A DNA stretch of 64,000 bases from Diphasiastrum complanatum (GCA_029204225.1 CM055111.1:9867000-9930999), one strand, 5' to 3'; counted from the first letter of the stretch, positions 1-12,755 are shown. Notes: generated by a model from the sequence alone, not told the origin. Made by a program: numbers and translations.

Positions 1-2168
1 CACCAAGAAGCCTAGGGTCCTAGCCATGTTCATGAGACAGTCCACCTTGGATGTCTTGAGACCTGCCCCCACCAGGTATGCAAGTTGCAACTCAAATTTG
101 ATTCTTGAATGCGCTTCTGTAGACTGTTGGAACTTGGTAAGTATTTACTATTTACTGTTTAGTTAGTAGTGGTAAATATTTCATGCAATGATGCATGTGC
201 CATGTATTGTCTTGACTCTTGACTCTTGTCAGAAGTTAGAACTTAGAATTTGTCACTTGTGCAATGTGCCCTATCATCTATGCACATTTGCATTTATGTT
301 CCTGGTCCTGGAACGACTGCTGAAAGTTCATCAGGGCTTGAGGCAGATGGTTGTTGTTGTTGACTGGGCGCAGTGGGGGCCGTCATAGGAGCCCAAGAGT
401 AAGAGATTCGAACGGACCGTTATGCATTCACCATTTTGGGATGAGGCTCGATCCATTGTGGTGGGCCTACAGCCCATCTACACTGTCTTGCGCCTTACAG
501 ATCGAGAGGGCTGCACATTGGGCCTCTTGTACGAGTTCATGGACAGGCTGGGCGAGCAGTTGAGGCTTTGCACGACCATTAGCCCAGAGAGGTATTATGT
601 ATATCAAGAATCAAGATTCAAATTTCAAATGTAGTATGTAGACAGTAGTATGCAGTATGTACTATGATGATTGATCTATCATGTACATTATTTTTGAATC
701 TTAATTCCTGCAGGCTTACGGAGGTCCGGCTCCTTTGGTTGAGCAGGTGGGAGTGGTTTCATAGGCCCTTGCATGCCATGGCCCACATACTCCATCCACT
801 TTGGAGGAATGAGGAGCAGTTCACAGATAGGGAGCTCAGGGATGGCTGGAATGCCTATATCTCCCAAGTTTATCCTAATGTACGCGAGCAGGATAACCTG
901 CTGGATGAGCTTCAGATTTTCAGGCAGGAGACCTTGGAGTTCGCCACTGGCCCGACGCTTTTGAGAGAGGGTAATAAACTGACCATGTGGCATGGTCCAT
1001 TACAGTTTAAACTTGTTACTTCACATTTTACTGCACAATTAGTCAATCATATTGTAACTTGTTGGAACTTGCAACTTGGTTGCATCTTGCAAGTTGCTAG
1101 TAGTAAGTACTAACTGCCCCTTGAACTGTGATTCGGGCCAGCTACGTCCCGTGTCATGGTGGTCGAAGTTTGGGGTGATGTCCCCAAATTGCGTCGCCTT
1201 GCCATCAGGATTCTCTCACAGGACTGCACTGCAGTCGCTTGTGAGAGGAACTGGCGTGTCCATTCCATGATTCACACGAAGAAGAGGAATCGACTATCAT
1301 CAGCGCAGTTGGAGAGGTTGGTGTACGTACACGCCAACCTGAGACTTTTGGGTAGACTCCAGACCACCGCATAGCCTATCCAGGTAGCTTGTACACCATA
1401 AATTATAATTTCTAAATTCTAACATGTGATCCATCATCCCAGGTGGCAAGACCCAGTTGGCAATTAGTAGAAACTATTATACTTAATAGATCATATTACA
1501 TACTACATACTACATAGTAGATACTAGACTGTACTATGTAGCTAAATTTAAACTTTTGTCGGGACTCGGCCCTCCAAATTTTGTTAAATTGTCTTGATTT
1601 CAATGTGCATTGTGACATGTGCGTAGGTTAATCCCGATCTGATCGATGTGGCAAAGGTTCCAGAGTTGCCACCAAGAGACCAATCAGAGGAGGACGTGTA
1701 TGCATTCCTCCATGAGGAGGCCATGCAGAGTGCAGGTGAGAAATTAGGATTGTCTAAGTAGTAAGGTGACAGTTCTTGAATTAAATTTTCGAAGTTTGAA
1801 GTTACTAATTATCGTGAATTGTAATTTACTAATTTGCAAGCAATAACACGTTTGTCCCTCTTTGTGTGCATTGTGCAGGGCCTGTCACTCGAGCAGAGCG
1901 TAGGAGGAGGGCAAGAGAGGCTAGCAGCTCCCGTGCTCATAGCCCCGAGGACGAGTTTGAGTCTGAGTCTGAGGCATTGTCAGGGTCAGAGTGCTCAGAG
2001 GAGGAGGAGTATGAGGATGAGTCCGAGGAGGGCGGGGATGAGGATGAGGGGCATCATACCTCTGCCTCTGATGAGGATTTCGCAGCTGAGCCTACCACTC
2101 GAGAGGCCATAGCAGGCTCCACAGCACCACCAGCGAGTGGGAGGAGACTCAGGCGTAGTAGAGCTTAG
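1..2168 (+). pseudogene. hAT-family transposase, C-terminal half, spliced, decayed
   Basis: Exons read at about 1-75, 389-591, 714-970, 1142-1383, 1627-1735 and 1879-2168, each bounded by AG and GT. Exon 2 has the hAT core segment with FWDEARSIV and PIYTVLRLTD, then GLLYEFMDRL. Exon 3 carries RWEWFHRPLHAMAHIL, the usual 'RPLHAAAYLNP' region. Exon 4 carries the hATC dimerisation domain: WWSKFG, then LRRLAIRILSQ, CERNW and IHTKKRNRL. The last exon is a very acidic Ser/Glu tail ending GRRLRRSRA. A frameshift lies in the G-run at 1172-1175 (WWSKFG is in one frame and GDVPKLRRLAIR in the next), and TAG at 1372-1374 interrupts exon 4. The N-terminal half would lie left of the window. Family is confident from the hATC domain; exon ends are my reading. 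Confidence 0.8.
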
Positions 2169-2851
2169 AGTGCTCACTGCAGCCTGGGCCCTGCTCAGTG
2201 CTCATTGATGTCAGTCTTGAGATGATTGTAGTATGTACATTAGATCATTGTAGTTACTAGTTACTAGTCTGTAGATGACACTACGATGTTCATGTCACTA
2301 GATGAGCATTGACTCTTGAGCTGTTTAGTATTTACAGTGTAGTATGACATATGTACATATCATGATTTATCATCAGACACATCGCGCATTACATTGGTGA
2401 CCGGACTCATGAGGCACCTGGCATTTGTATTTACTATTTCGTTATGATTCATGAATCACGATATATTATGGATTCTAGAATCTAGTTTCAAGTCTCAAGT
2501 TTCTGATTCCTGAAGTTAAGTTTTAACTTTTAACTGTAGTATGTACTATGTAGTCTGTAACTTGTTTAAGTTTTAACTCTAGTTACTGGCAACTGCTAAC
2601 TAGTATGTACTATGTAGTCTGTTTAAACTTGGGTCATGACTCATAATGTCATTCTAATTTCTGTAAATTTTGTTTTGAAAATTGAATCTTGATACGACAG
2701 GTCACACCGCGCAAGAGCTTAGAGATCTGATTATCCACAACTCCGATATCTGTAAATTTAGAGGAAGATTGAAATTGTTTAGCTATTAAAATTTAAGTAT
2801 ATGTACTATCAGTGAATGTTTGACTGTTTTTTTGAAGAATTGAAAAAAAAA
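2169..2851. other. AT-rich noncoding 3' flank of the hAT pseudogene
   Basis: No coding signal seen. It is rich in short degenerate words such as 'agtatgtactatgtag' and 'agttactagt', which also fill the introns of both hAT copies in this window. This suggests the stretch is part of the hAT element rather than unique host sequence. Confidence 0.4.
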
Positions 2852-2948
2852 GGTTCGAACCGTTTTCCGATTCGAACCTGGCCTGGCGGTTTGAACCTCA
2901 AAGAATTGGTTCGAACCGGCCGGTTCGAATCGACCTGTTCGAATCGGG
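2852..2948. repeat. cluster of GGTTCGAACC-type palindromic words
   Basis: About six copies of GGTTCGAACC or variants such as GATTCGAACC and GGTTCGAATC occur in both orientations in under 100 bp, just 3' of the hAT coding remains. Similar clusters sit at 48721-48806 and 49325-49410. Dense short repeats near an end are typical of transposase-binding subterminal regions of hAT and CACTA elements; that role here is inference. Confidence 0.5.
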
Positions 2949-3850
2949 ATGCAACTTTGCGTATAACCACTCAAAACAACTATAGACCGACCATGCATGT
3001 CAGAATGACTCACAGAATCGCCTTGCAACTAATTTCCACAAGCACAATACACTAAAGTTGGGAGAAAGCAGACATGCATCAGAACATTTCAAAATATTTG
3101 CAAATTTACACTAAAATAGCAAAACTTCTAACGGCGATATCTTGAGCTACAAAGCACCAAATTGGTCGCTGTAAAGCTAGGTACAAAGCGGAGCATCATA
3201 CACAATACATCTAACAACAATGATGATGAAAACAAGCATGTACCAACCTAATCATATGGATGAAAATTACCAAAGAAAGGCATCAATATAAGCATCATAA
3301 AACCAAGTAAACCAACTCTACAATATCAATGCTTCATAAAATAAATATATTGTTGCCTATAGAACATGCCATTGTACAAATGGCCTGGCAATCCTACTAA
3401 ATATCTCAGTAATTGGCACTACCACGACTTTGTGTACCAACAAGGCTTGGCACTAACCTAGAAAAATCCTTTTTGGCTCACCTCTACATCACTCTCCCGG
3501 GCCGTACTATAGAACTCTGCTTCATTACAAATGTTGTTTCATGGAGAAGTGTGTGATAACTTGTCGTGCCTAGCATAGTTCCCTAAGTCATAAATCTTGC
3601 CAATTCAAGGACCACTCCATCAACAAGTTGCATCATCCCAGAGGGAACAAATGGTGAACATGATCCTAGAAATGTAGACTCTGAGAGCACATGAGGAAAG
3701 GTTTCAATTAAGTAATCACTAAGATATACCCATTGGGCACATTCTCTTGAACATACGAATGAAAAAAAAACATGAATGATGATGTAGGCAATCTTATTCA
3801 TTCAATCTCCTACCAAGAAGGAAGTTAATTCAATCTTGGTAGAATAAACA
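2949..3850. other. noncoding spacer, nothing recognised
   Basis: AT-rich with scattered stops in all frames. No domain, repeat or RNA structure was recognised. Because CLT exons must continue to the left, this lies within a CLT intron. Confidence 0.4.
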
Positions 3851-4958
3851 CTAACATGATGTAGGGGGCAAAATGTGTCTTGAGTACTTCAAAACATCCC
3901 GTCTTCCATAGAAAATACCAAACCTCAAAGTACCCTTGATATATCTGAGTACTCGCTTAGCAACTCTCAAAGTGAATTTGCTTAGGCTTAGCCATAAACT
4001 GACTAACCATACTAACAACCATGCCTCGTAGTAGTTAGATAGATTAAGCTTCAAACAAGCTTTCTATATAACTTCCCATCTACATCCTGATCATCCTCAA
4101 CTTTAGTAAGCTTACATCCACTATCATACGGTGTAGAATTAGGCTTGCACTCTGACATACTGAACTTTTCAAGAAGTTAATGATCATACTTAGATTGAGT
4201 AATAAATAGTCCATGTGATACTCTCCATACCTCAATCCCAAGAAAGTATCGTAGTGAGCCAAAATCTTGTATATCAAACTCTGATGAGAGATCTTTCTTA
4301 ACATTCTAAATCAAATCATGATCCGAACCTTTGATGACAAGATCATCCACATGCATCACTACAATAACAATATGACCATCCCTCATCAAAACATAAAGTG
4401 TAGGCTCCGAACTACTCCTCTCAAAACCAAGCTCCTCAAAGTATGTGTCAATCCTCGTGTACCATGGCCTAGGTGCTCGCTTAAGTCCGTATAATGCCTT
4501 GTCCAACTTGCAAACCTTGACTTCCTGTCCTACTTGTATGTATCCCTCTGCCTGCTCCATGTAGACTTCCTCCTCTAAAAATCCATTTAGGAATGCACTC
4601 TTAACATCAATTTGTTGAGTATCCCATCCAAACTGAGCTGCTAATAACAAGATTGTCCTCAAAGTAGTTAGCTTAGCAATTGGTGCAAAAGTTTCTTCAT
4701 AGTCAATCCCTTCTGGTTGAGCATACCCTTTTGCAACCAATCTTGCCTTATGTTTGTCTATAGGACCACTGATTTATACTTAGTTCTATAGATCCACTTG
4801 CATCCAATAGCCTTTTTACCTATAGGTAATTGAACAAGCCTCCAAGTCTTGTTTTTTATGATTGAGTTATAGTCCTCATCCATAGCTTTCCTCCAAATAT
4901 CCTCTTTTTCAGCTTCCCTGAAAGTAGATGGATTCTTAGTTTCCAACACTGTAGCCAT
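3851..4958 (-). pseudogene. Ty1/Copia polymerase fragment (reverse transcriptase to RNase H region)
   Basis: Minus-strand frames give the Copia RT in order. 4758-4958 has KEDIWRKAMDEDYNSI and GCKWIYRTKYK. 4306-4740 has MVAKGYAQPEGIDYEETFAP, QIDVKSAFLNGFLEEEVYM, DKALYGLKRAPR and the catalytic core as MHVDDLV (usually YVDDL). 4080-4304 resembles the 'FLGIEVWR' region and 3851-4054 has VLRYIKGTLRFGIFYG. At least three frame changes and several stops separate the blocks, so this is an old copy. Gag, protease, integrase and LTRs were not seen. It lies in CLT intron 2. Confidence 0.85.
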
Positions 4959-6320
4959 ATGTGAAAAGTGTACATCCTCATCCTCGTTATGATCCTCCTA
5001 TCGATCCTGATCCTTATGATGCTTTTCAAGTCTGGCACATCTAGTTGCTAGTTCCCTATATGTACTAGACTCCCCCTGTTCCAAAATAGCACTATCCTGG
5101 ATAGTTTCCTAGTGCCATCTAGGTAATCTTCTAGTATCTGATGTAGGATGCTTCCTGTCTGGAAAAGTCGGAGGTGAACAAGTATCATCTCAACCATGGT
5201 CACTCTAGGTACTTGAATTGGTGTAGTCAGTACATGTGTCGACTTAGGCTCTTGTAATGACTCGTCACACAAGATAGGAATTCCTCCATCTTGCTTGCTA
5301 TCACAAGATATTTGTCTCTTGCATAGAAACAAGGATGCAAGTTGTGCATGGGTGTAGATTACAAGGCTTTAATTAGCATAACAATAAAAAATTACATACC
5401 CATTACCTTGAATAGCGACATGACAGTTGTCTAAGTACTTCAAACAGATAGATCTACAGACAAGGCATCAACATATCGTAGTGCAATCTAAAGATGGTTG
5501 TAAAACTAACATTAGGACTAGGTATGGTCATAACAAGTTTGTAGTCCATGCCTTTTGCAATAACTAATGTTCCAACAAAGCTTGTAGCACATGACATACA
5601 AATAATTTCGTCTATATCAAGGAAAGATCATGGTAGTGTTTTTAGCCAATACATTGGGTCTAAGGGGTAAACTATGGGACAAATGAGCTATTGTCTAGTG
5701 CATTGATTAGTGATTCTAGTCTAATTCCCATGCTCACAGTTGAACATGTTCCCGTTTTAAGAGCAAAGAATGTTGGATGTGTTCCAACACACTGTTTTCC
5801 TTCACATGTAATGACATTCTCCAATCCATTTAGGGGTGTAGTCAAATCAAGGTGGGAAAACATTTTCATAAGGTGAGTGTAGATTATTTGTGCTACAAGA
5901 GAATTGTATGCCAATATTCTAGTGAATTTTAATCACATGGCTTGATCAATGCAGGTGATCATGGGAGGATGTCACAAGACCATGTTCATGGACTTCCATT
6001 TAAATACGAATATTCAAATGCTTGCATACAAAAATCTATCACAACCGTGGAAGTATCATGATTAACTCAAGGCAATGGTAGAGGGGAATTGCAACTTTTT
6101 AATTCTTCATTTGACACAGACAGCCCTGTATTTGCAAAGTCCTAGGATAACAGCATCCTTGCATTTGTAATTAATGAAGATAACATTTATCAACCTATGA
6201 TCCTTCAAGTGCTAAGAAGGCAAGTCATTGAACCTACAATTACTTTAGGATTCAAGTATACAAATTCGCCTCATCCTTAGTAAAAATCAAGATTGTTTGC
6301 TACCATAGAAATAGATTTAC
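4959..6320. other. degenerate spacer next to CLT exon 2
   Basis: 5048-5332 may be more decayed Copia sequence on the minus strand, but no motif is clear. From about 5340 to 6320 I see no gene, RNA or structured repeat. It belongs to CLT intron 2, whose donor is at 6320/6319. Confidence 0.35.
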
Positions 6321-6466
6321 CTGCTGCTGCCATTCCCGTAGCAAGACCCATAGCCTCTAGAGCACCCAATGCAACAAAATGGTGTTTTGGCAAGGTAAGC
6401 ATCTCCTTTGTCACAACACCCATGATGTATCGAAAGTAGAGGATACAAAAATACACCAACACATAC
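6321..6466 (-). CDS. CLT: CLT-type plastid thiol transporter, exon 2
   Basis: A 146-bp exon with acceptor 'tgcag' (6467-6470) and donor GTAAAT (from 6320). It encodes YVLVYFCILYFRY, GVVTKEMLTLPK and ALEAMGLATGMAA, which follow the plant CLT pattern: a membrane segment, a short 'GIVT.EML.LPK' loop, then the Ala/Gly-rich third membrane segment. Plant CLTs are drug/metabolite-transporter-fold proteins of the plastid envelope that export glutathione and gamma-glutamylcysteine (family knowledge). Exon 1 ends in phase 2 with GG and this exon starts with G, so the junction restores Gly-Tyr in TTFGYVLVYF. Later exons are not in the window. Intact as far as seen. Confidence 0.85.
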
Positions 6467-6470
6467 CTGC

Positions 6471-7997
6471 ATGTGGACATTGACTTTGATTCTAGTTATA
6501 TGTGCATATATTTTCATGATTTCAAAAGTGATACACTAACTCAACACACAGTGATATTTAATTTATGCATAGGATTTACGTATCTTGTTGAAAACTTGAT
6601 TGACTAGTGAATGCGAAAGTACATAACTTTCTCATTGGAAAACATTTGTGGAGGAGGGGGGGAGCTATCTACGAAAGTGTATTGATAAAAAAAGTCTAAT
6701 ATAACTAAAAGCGGTTGCATGTAAAATGCTCTACTTTAACATCATTGACCCACATTTACATACAATGAGTCAAAATATGCTTGAAGCTCGAAATGCTTAT
6801 AAACTTCATCAGATTATGCATGTAGAATTGCAGCTTCACATATCAAACAAGCTGGCCAGCAAATATGTGAAGGTTAAGTCATTGAAACAAAGGTTTCTTT
6901 GTAAGCAAGATATAATCAAAATATTTTCAGCACCACCCATGATCATATAAACTACTGCAATGCTTAAACTAAAACTCAAAATTCAGGACTCAGCATAAAA
7001 CTTTACATCAGGCAACACGCTAGCAACATCATCAGAACTTTCGTCTTCCATACTACCAAACTTTGTTCTATCACAAACTGCTTTTCCTAAAATATCTGCC
7101 CTTTCCAACACGTCTGTCTATAGTTCCTCACGAGTACTACAACTTCCTAATCCCAAATCTGATGTGCCATCTCCAGAATCAAGCTTCGAAGCAGAGGTTT
7201 CGGCATTGTTGTCTGCTGTCATCGACTCACTTGACACTCTGTCAGCCGGACGAGCACGAAAGAAGAGACTATCCCAGTACCATTCACTCATATCCCACCC
7301 AGCTCTGTGAGATTCAAAGTCCCTAAGCTCTAGAGATTCAGCTTGCTTTTCAAAAACGGGAGGTGGCCAGTGCCCATCTGAGGGATTAAGAGAAAGGCTT
7401 AGGCGATTCCACCTGCTTTCCACCTTGTACATGCTCACAACTTTGCGGGAAAAACTGATGCTGGAAGAACGGGGGACCATTGTTACTTAAGTAGACCTGT
7501 GGGCCACTTTCACCCTCCATGGGATGCAACATATCAAGAGCGGCCAGCCAGCTAAATAAGTATCCCACTGCTAAAAGATGAAAGCTGTTTTAGGTGCTTC
7601 GAGGACCCGACTTTACTTGAAGGAAATACACCAGCTGAAATCATAATCGCTCTCATCTGTGACAATCTGCTATCACAATCAACTGAAGTCTGGAACTGAA
7701 GTTAACTTTAAGATATTTTTCCCATATTCTAAATCTGGCTAAGTTTTGGAGAGTCTTTCTGGAGGAGCTTATACAAAAGTAGGGCGCACTTTCTGTAGGG
7801 GCTTCTGGTTTCTGTTCCAGTGGAGCCTAGTGCTTGTGCTAGTGAGGCCACACCAAGTGGCAAAGACAAAAGCAGGAGCTGAAGGGTTGCCTTGAAGTGG
7901 CTACATACCCTAGTTTGGGGTTAAACCCTTGTTGCTGGAAGCTGTTCTTTTCTGATCTCTTTCAAGTTGAGCTTCTGTTTTAAGCACAGATTTTAGC
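6471..7997. other. intron spacer upstream of the Copia body
   Basis: Apart from the open frame at 7118-7480, no feature is seen. I looked between 7480 and 7997 for a 5' LTR matching 12136-12609 and for a primer-binding site beginning TGGTATCAGAG. Neither is present, so the Copia appears to lack its 5' LTR. Confidence 0.4.
7118..7480 (-). other. unrecognised coding-like open frame inside CLT intron 1
   Basis: A 120-codon open frame with protein-like composition, including SLSLNPSDGHWPPPVF and GWDMSEWYWDSLFF. The WDxxxWxWD pattern loosely recalls the N-terminal region of some SBP-box (SPL) proteins, but no SBP domain follows. An overlapping frame at 7386-7568 (GPPFFQHQFFPQSC) hints at a frameshifted longer frame. 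It could be a gene fragment carried in by retrotransposition or a chance open frame. No function is assigned. Confidence 0.25.
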
Positions 7998-10900
7998 ATG
8001 GCAAGTCTTGGGGAGAGTTTGCTGGGTGAATCTAGCAAACTAGATGGCACAAACTACAGAGTGTGGAAGTTCAAGATAGCCAATATCTTGATGGATAAGA
8101 ATTGCTGGGAGGTCATGACAGGTACAGAACCTGTACCAACATCTGATCCTGAATTGAAGGACTACATGAACAGGAGACATAAAGCTCATAGGATAATCAA
8201 TCTTTCTGTCAAGGACAATATTATTCCTCACATTTGCAATGCAAGGGATGCAGCTGATGCTTGGACAATTCTGAAGTCTATGTTTGAAACACTGGATTCA
8301 GCCAAGCTGGTGTATTTGCAAAACAGGTTACATACTCTCAAGATGGAAGCAGGTGCAACAATTGGTGATCATATTACAAAGGTCAAGGACCTATTGGATC
8401 AGCTTGCTTCAGTTGGAGAGAAAGTAAGTGACAGGAGTATTGTTCCCATAGTCTTGAACAGCTTGTCATTCAACTATCAAGACTATGTGATGTCCCTTTC
8501 TGCTAGGGAGAAACTCCCAACCTTTGGGGAGTTATGTGGTCTTCTTTTACAGGAGGAGATGAGAAGGAAGAATCTTTCTGAAAGGGAAGAAGATCAAAGG
8601 TTGCATTTGCTTCTAAGAAGAAGCAAAACTTTCAGAAGAAAGGCAAAGGCAAAAAGAAGAACTCAAAGCAAAGCTTGGAGCAGCAGGTGTCCAAGTTACA
8701 GGTTGGAGAGGAGTCAAGCACCAATTCCTCATCTACACCCAAGAGGAAGGGCAACTGCAACTATTGTGGTAAGTATGGGCATTTTGCTTTTGAATGCAGG
8801 AAGAAGCCAAGTGATCAGAAGAAGGGAAAGAACCAGCAGAGTCACTTTGTTGACAAAGTTGCAGAGGAGGAGCAATCTGGTGTGCTTGAGCTATTCACCG
8901 CAGCCCTATCATCTGAATCCACATTTGGTGGATGGTACATTGATTCTGGAGCCTCAAAGCACATGACACCTCATAGAGATTGGTTCAGCACCTATGAGGA
9001 GACAGAAGATGGCCAGCATGTTTGCCTTGGAGATAATTCTACACGTATGGTGAGGGGCAAAGGTACAGTTGCAATACAGCTATCATCAGGTGAGGTGAAG
9101 GAAATTAAAAGTGTGTTGCATGTACCAGGGTTGGCTAAGAACTTGTTATCTGTTGGTGCCATTACCAAACAGAACATGGTGGTAGAGTTTAATGATTCTA
9201 AATGTTTGGTAAAAGACAAAGAGAAGAACTTCAAAGTGGTAGCCAAGGGAATGCAAGAAGGAGGTCTTTACAAGCTTTTCAAAACCATTCCTAGCCAAGA
9301 GGCCTTGTCTGCAAGAGATACTAATCGGGACAAGCTTTGGCATGAGAGATATGGTCATTTGAGTTACAAAAGTTTGCAAGTTTTGAACAGGCACAAAATG
9401 GTAGTAGATCTTCCTAGCATTAAGTCTTCTTCAGATACATGTGAGGCTTGTGCATTAGGGAAGCAACAGAGGAAAAAGTTTCCAAAGGAGAAAGCTACCA
9501 GGGCCAAGGGCATTCTTGAACTTGTGCATTCAGATTTATGTGGTCCCATGCAGGTCAAATCAGCAGGGGGGGCATACTATCTCATGACCTTCGTAGATGG
9601 TTTCTCTCGGAAGGTATGGGTCTATTTTCTGAAACTGAAATCTGAAGCGTTCAAATACTTCAAACAGTGGAAAGCTATGGTGGAAAACCACACAGGAAAG
9701 AGGTTAAAGACTCTCAGGTCAGATAAGGGTGGTGAGTATATTTCTGATGAGTTCAAAGATCTTTGCAAAGCATGTGGGATTAAGAGATAGTTTACTGCTC
9801 CACATACACCGCAGCAAAACGGCGTGGCTGAGCGGAAAAACAGGTCTATAGTTGAGTGTGCGAGGAGCATGCTCAAGGCAAAGGGGTTGCCAAATTCCTT
9901 TTGGGCAGAAGCGGTAGCAACTGCTGTTTTTCTATTGAATAGAAGTCCAACCAAAGCAATTGAAGGAATCACGCTAGAAGAGGCATATAGTAGCAACAAG
10001 CCCAAGGTGGGCAGCCTTCGAGTATTTGGGTGTACAGCATATGCACATATACCAAAGGACTTGCGGAAGAAACTTGATGCAAAATCCGTAAAGTGTGTCT
10101 TTCTTGGGTATAGCGAAGGTGAGAAAGCTTATGTGCTATATGATCTCGAAAACAGGAGGAAGATCCTAAGTCGAGATGTCATCTTTGATGAAGAGCATGC
10201 ACCCAAGATACAGGAGTAGGAGAAGGAAAGAATTATTGAGTTCATACCCTTGATTGATTCCACGGATGAGGATCCTAGTCAAGAGTCCTGTAAGCCTCAA
10301 GTGCAGGAGCAACAACAGGAAACCGAACCTACTAGTTCGAGACCTCTTTTTGGCCAAGTACCAGAAGCAGAAGTTGGGGACAAACGGAAGACTAAAACAG
10401 TACCATGGGATACGTGGTCACCATCCACATCACCTACTGCTAGGAAGAAGCTACCTAGGTGGTATTGGGAAACAATCAAAGAAGGTCAAATGATTGAAGA
10501 AGGAGAGAGCAGTGAACAGGGTGTTAGAAGATCTCTTAGGTCTCATGAGAGACAAGAGACTAACTTTGCTCTTATGTCCACTATTCTGAATGCAGATGAG
10601 CCACAATTCTTTCACGAAGCCGTGAGAGAAAAGGTATGGCAACATGCCATGCAGGAGGAGTACGACTCCATTGTCAAGAATGACACATGGGAGCTCACTA
10701 TATTGCCAGAAGGGAAAACCAATAGGTTGCAAGTGGGTCTATAAGACCAAGTTTCATGCCAATGGAACAGTGGACAAGTACAAGGCAAGGTTGGTGGCGA
10801 AAGGCTATGCTCAGCAAGAGGGGCTAGACTATGATGAGACATTCGCACCTGTTGCTAAAATGACATCTATCAGGACCGTTTTGGCTATAGCCTCATATTT

Positions 10901-12141
10901 TGATTGGGATGTCCATCAAATGGATGTCAAGAGTGCCTTTCTTAATGGGCTCCTACAGGAGGAGGTTTACATGGAACAACCGCAGGGATTTGAAATAACA
11001 GGCAAGGAGAATCTGGTTTGCAGGCTTAGGAAAGCCTTGTATGGGCTCAAACAGGCGCCAAGGGCTTGGTATAGCCGAATTGATGAGTACTTTGCAAGGC
11101 AAGGGTTTGAGAAGAGTAAGTCTGATTGCAATCTTTATGTCTTCAGGGAAGGAGAAGACTTTGTGGTTGTTGTGCTCTATGTGGATGATCTACTCATCAC
11201 GGGAAGCAATAAGAAGCTTATTGCTTGTGTTAAGAAGAATCTTTCTAATGAGTTTGAAATGAAAGATTTGGGTTTGCTACACTATTGCCTAGGAGTTGAA
11301 GTTTGGAAAGGAAAGCGTTGTCTTTTTATCTCACAAGCAAAGTATGCACAGAAATTATTGAAGAGGTTTAACATGCAAGAAAGCAAACCAATCAGCACAC
11401 CCATGGATACAAGCAACAAGCCATCAAAAGATGATGGTCCAGCATTTGCAGATGAGACGCTCTATCGTCAGTTAGTGGGCAGCCTGATTTACCTTACTAC
11501 CACCAGGCCAGATATTGCTTATGCGGTTGGAATCGCAAGTCAATACATGTGTAAGCCTACCGAAGCACATTGGAAGGCAGCCAAGCGGATCTTACGATAT
11601 GTGAGAGGGACACTGACTTATGGGATTGGATACACAGATGACGGGAACCTTCAGCTGGAAGGCTATTCAAATTCTGATTGGGCAGGTGATAGAGACGATC
11701 GGAGATCGACGACAGGCTATTGTTTCAGCCTAGGTTCAGGGGCTATATCGTGGTGCAGTAAGAAGCAGCCTACTATTGCTCTATCGTCTACCGAAGTTGA
11801 GTACAGGGCGACTACGAGGTCCGCCTGTGAAGCCATTTGGTTACGCCGTCTACTTGAGGACGATTGCTCAAGTAAGACCTACATTGTTACATTGTGATAA
11901 CCAAAGCTGCATTCAGCTTGCGAGGAATCCAGTCTATCATGCACGGACAAAACATATAGAGATGGACCAGCATTTTATACGAGAGAAAGTGCACAGTGGG
12001 GAGATCGAGCTAGTTTATTGTGACACCAACGACCAGACAGCTGATATTTTTACTAAACCACTTAGTAAAGATAAGTTTGAAAAGTTCAGAACTTTGTTGG
12101 GTGTCAGTTTGAATAAATTTGCCATTAAGGGGGGGTGTTGA
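7998..12141 (+). pseudogene. Ty1/Copia gag-pol polyprotein, nearly complete but disrupted
   Basis: Domains in order: Gag/UBN2-like (7998-8590, GTNYRVWKFKIANIL); zinc knuckle CNYCGKYGHFAFEC (about 8756-8800); protease WYIDSGASKHMT (about 8935); GAG-pre-integrase LWHERYGHLSYKSL (about 9335); integrase HSDLCGPMQ, LRSDKGGEY and PQQNGVAERKNRS (9530-9840); RT GCKWVYKTKF, VDVKSAFLNG-like block and YVDDLLITGS (10725-11210); RNase H SDWAGDRDDRRSTTGY and CDNQSCIQLA (11680-11930); end at KGGC. Disruptions: frameshift near 8600, TAG at 9788-9790 after GIKR, TAG at 10217-10219, frameshifts near 10725 and 11870. Only a handful of lesions suggests a fairly recent insertion. The TGA stop lies inside the 3' LTR. 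Confidence 0.93.
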
Positions 12142-12609
12142 AGAGTAATGCCTATTTTACCCCTTTTGGCTAAGCATTAGTTAAGTTGTACATAACTCAT
12201 GGGGCATGTTTTAATTAAATGCATGACCCCCCCTTTTGTTAAGTTATGTAAATTAGTGCAAGTGGCCCACTTGGCCAAGTAGCTCACTCCTATGGTTGAC
12301 ACCTAGACTTTCCATGCATGTAAAGGAGGTGCTTGCCTCACAAGGGATTTGGAGGACCCACGCCCTCCTCTCTCTCTCTCTAGCAATTCATTTCTTCTTG
12401 AGACTTTTGAGTTTGTGAGATGCTCATGCAATTCTCCTTGTGTGTGATATTTCCATAGCCAAGTTTTCTCAAGCTTTCATAGTTGATCTAGCATCTGAGT
12501 TAAGATACTCCATAGCTAGGTCTTGTAAATCTTCAAAGCCTTGGTTTGATAGATTCGGTACAATTGTGATATTAATAATTGCGAGCCATCTGACAATCCT
12601 ATTCCAACA
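12136..12609 (+). mobile_element. 3' LTR of the Copia element
   Basis: It starts TGTTG directly after a G-rich polypurine tract (AAGGGGGGG, about 12127-12135) and ends CAACA, giving canonical TG...CA ends and a 474-bp LTR. No 5' partner is present, so the length rests on the terminal inverted repeat TGTTG/CAACA and the polypurine tract. Confidence 0.75.
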
Positions 12610-12755
12610 TCAAGATAGCTAGCGTAGAAGAAATGGTATGCTAGATTTGTGCAACATACAGTCAAGAAAATACATGCAAAGTTCTAATATTTGACTGTTC
12701 GCCGCAAACGTTTGTGCTCCGGGAAACCTGTTGAATGTAAGACCCATCACCGTTA

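Noticed and set aside
2852-2948. Possible tRNA or SINE B boxes (GGTTCGAATC)
   Set aside because: The word recurs many times in both orientations with no A box, no cloverleaf and no CCA-proximal stem, so a tRNA gene is not supported.
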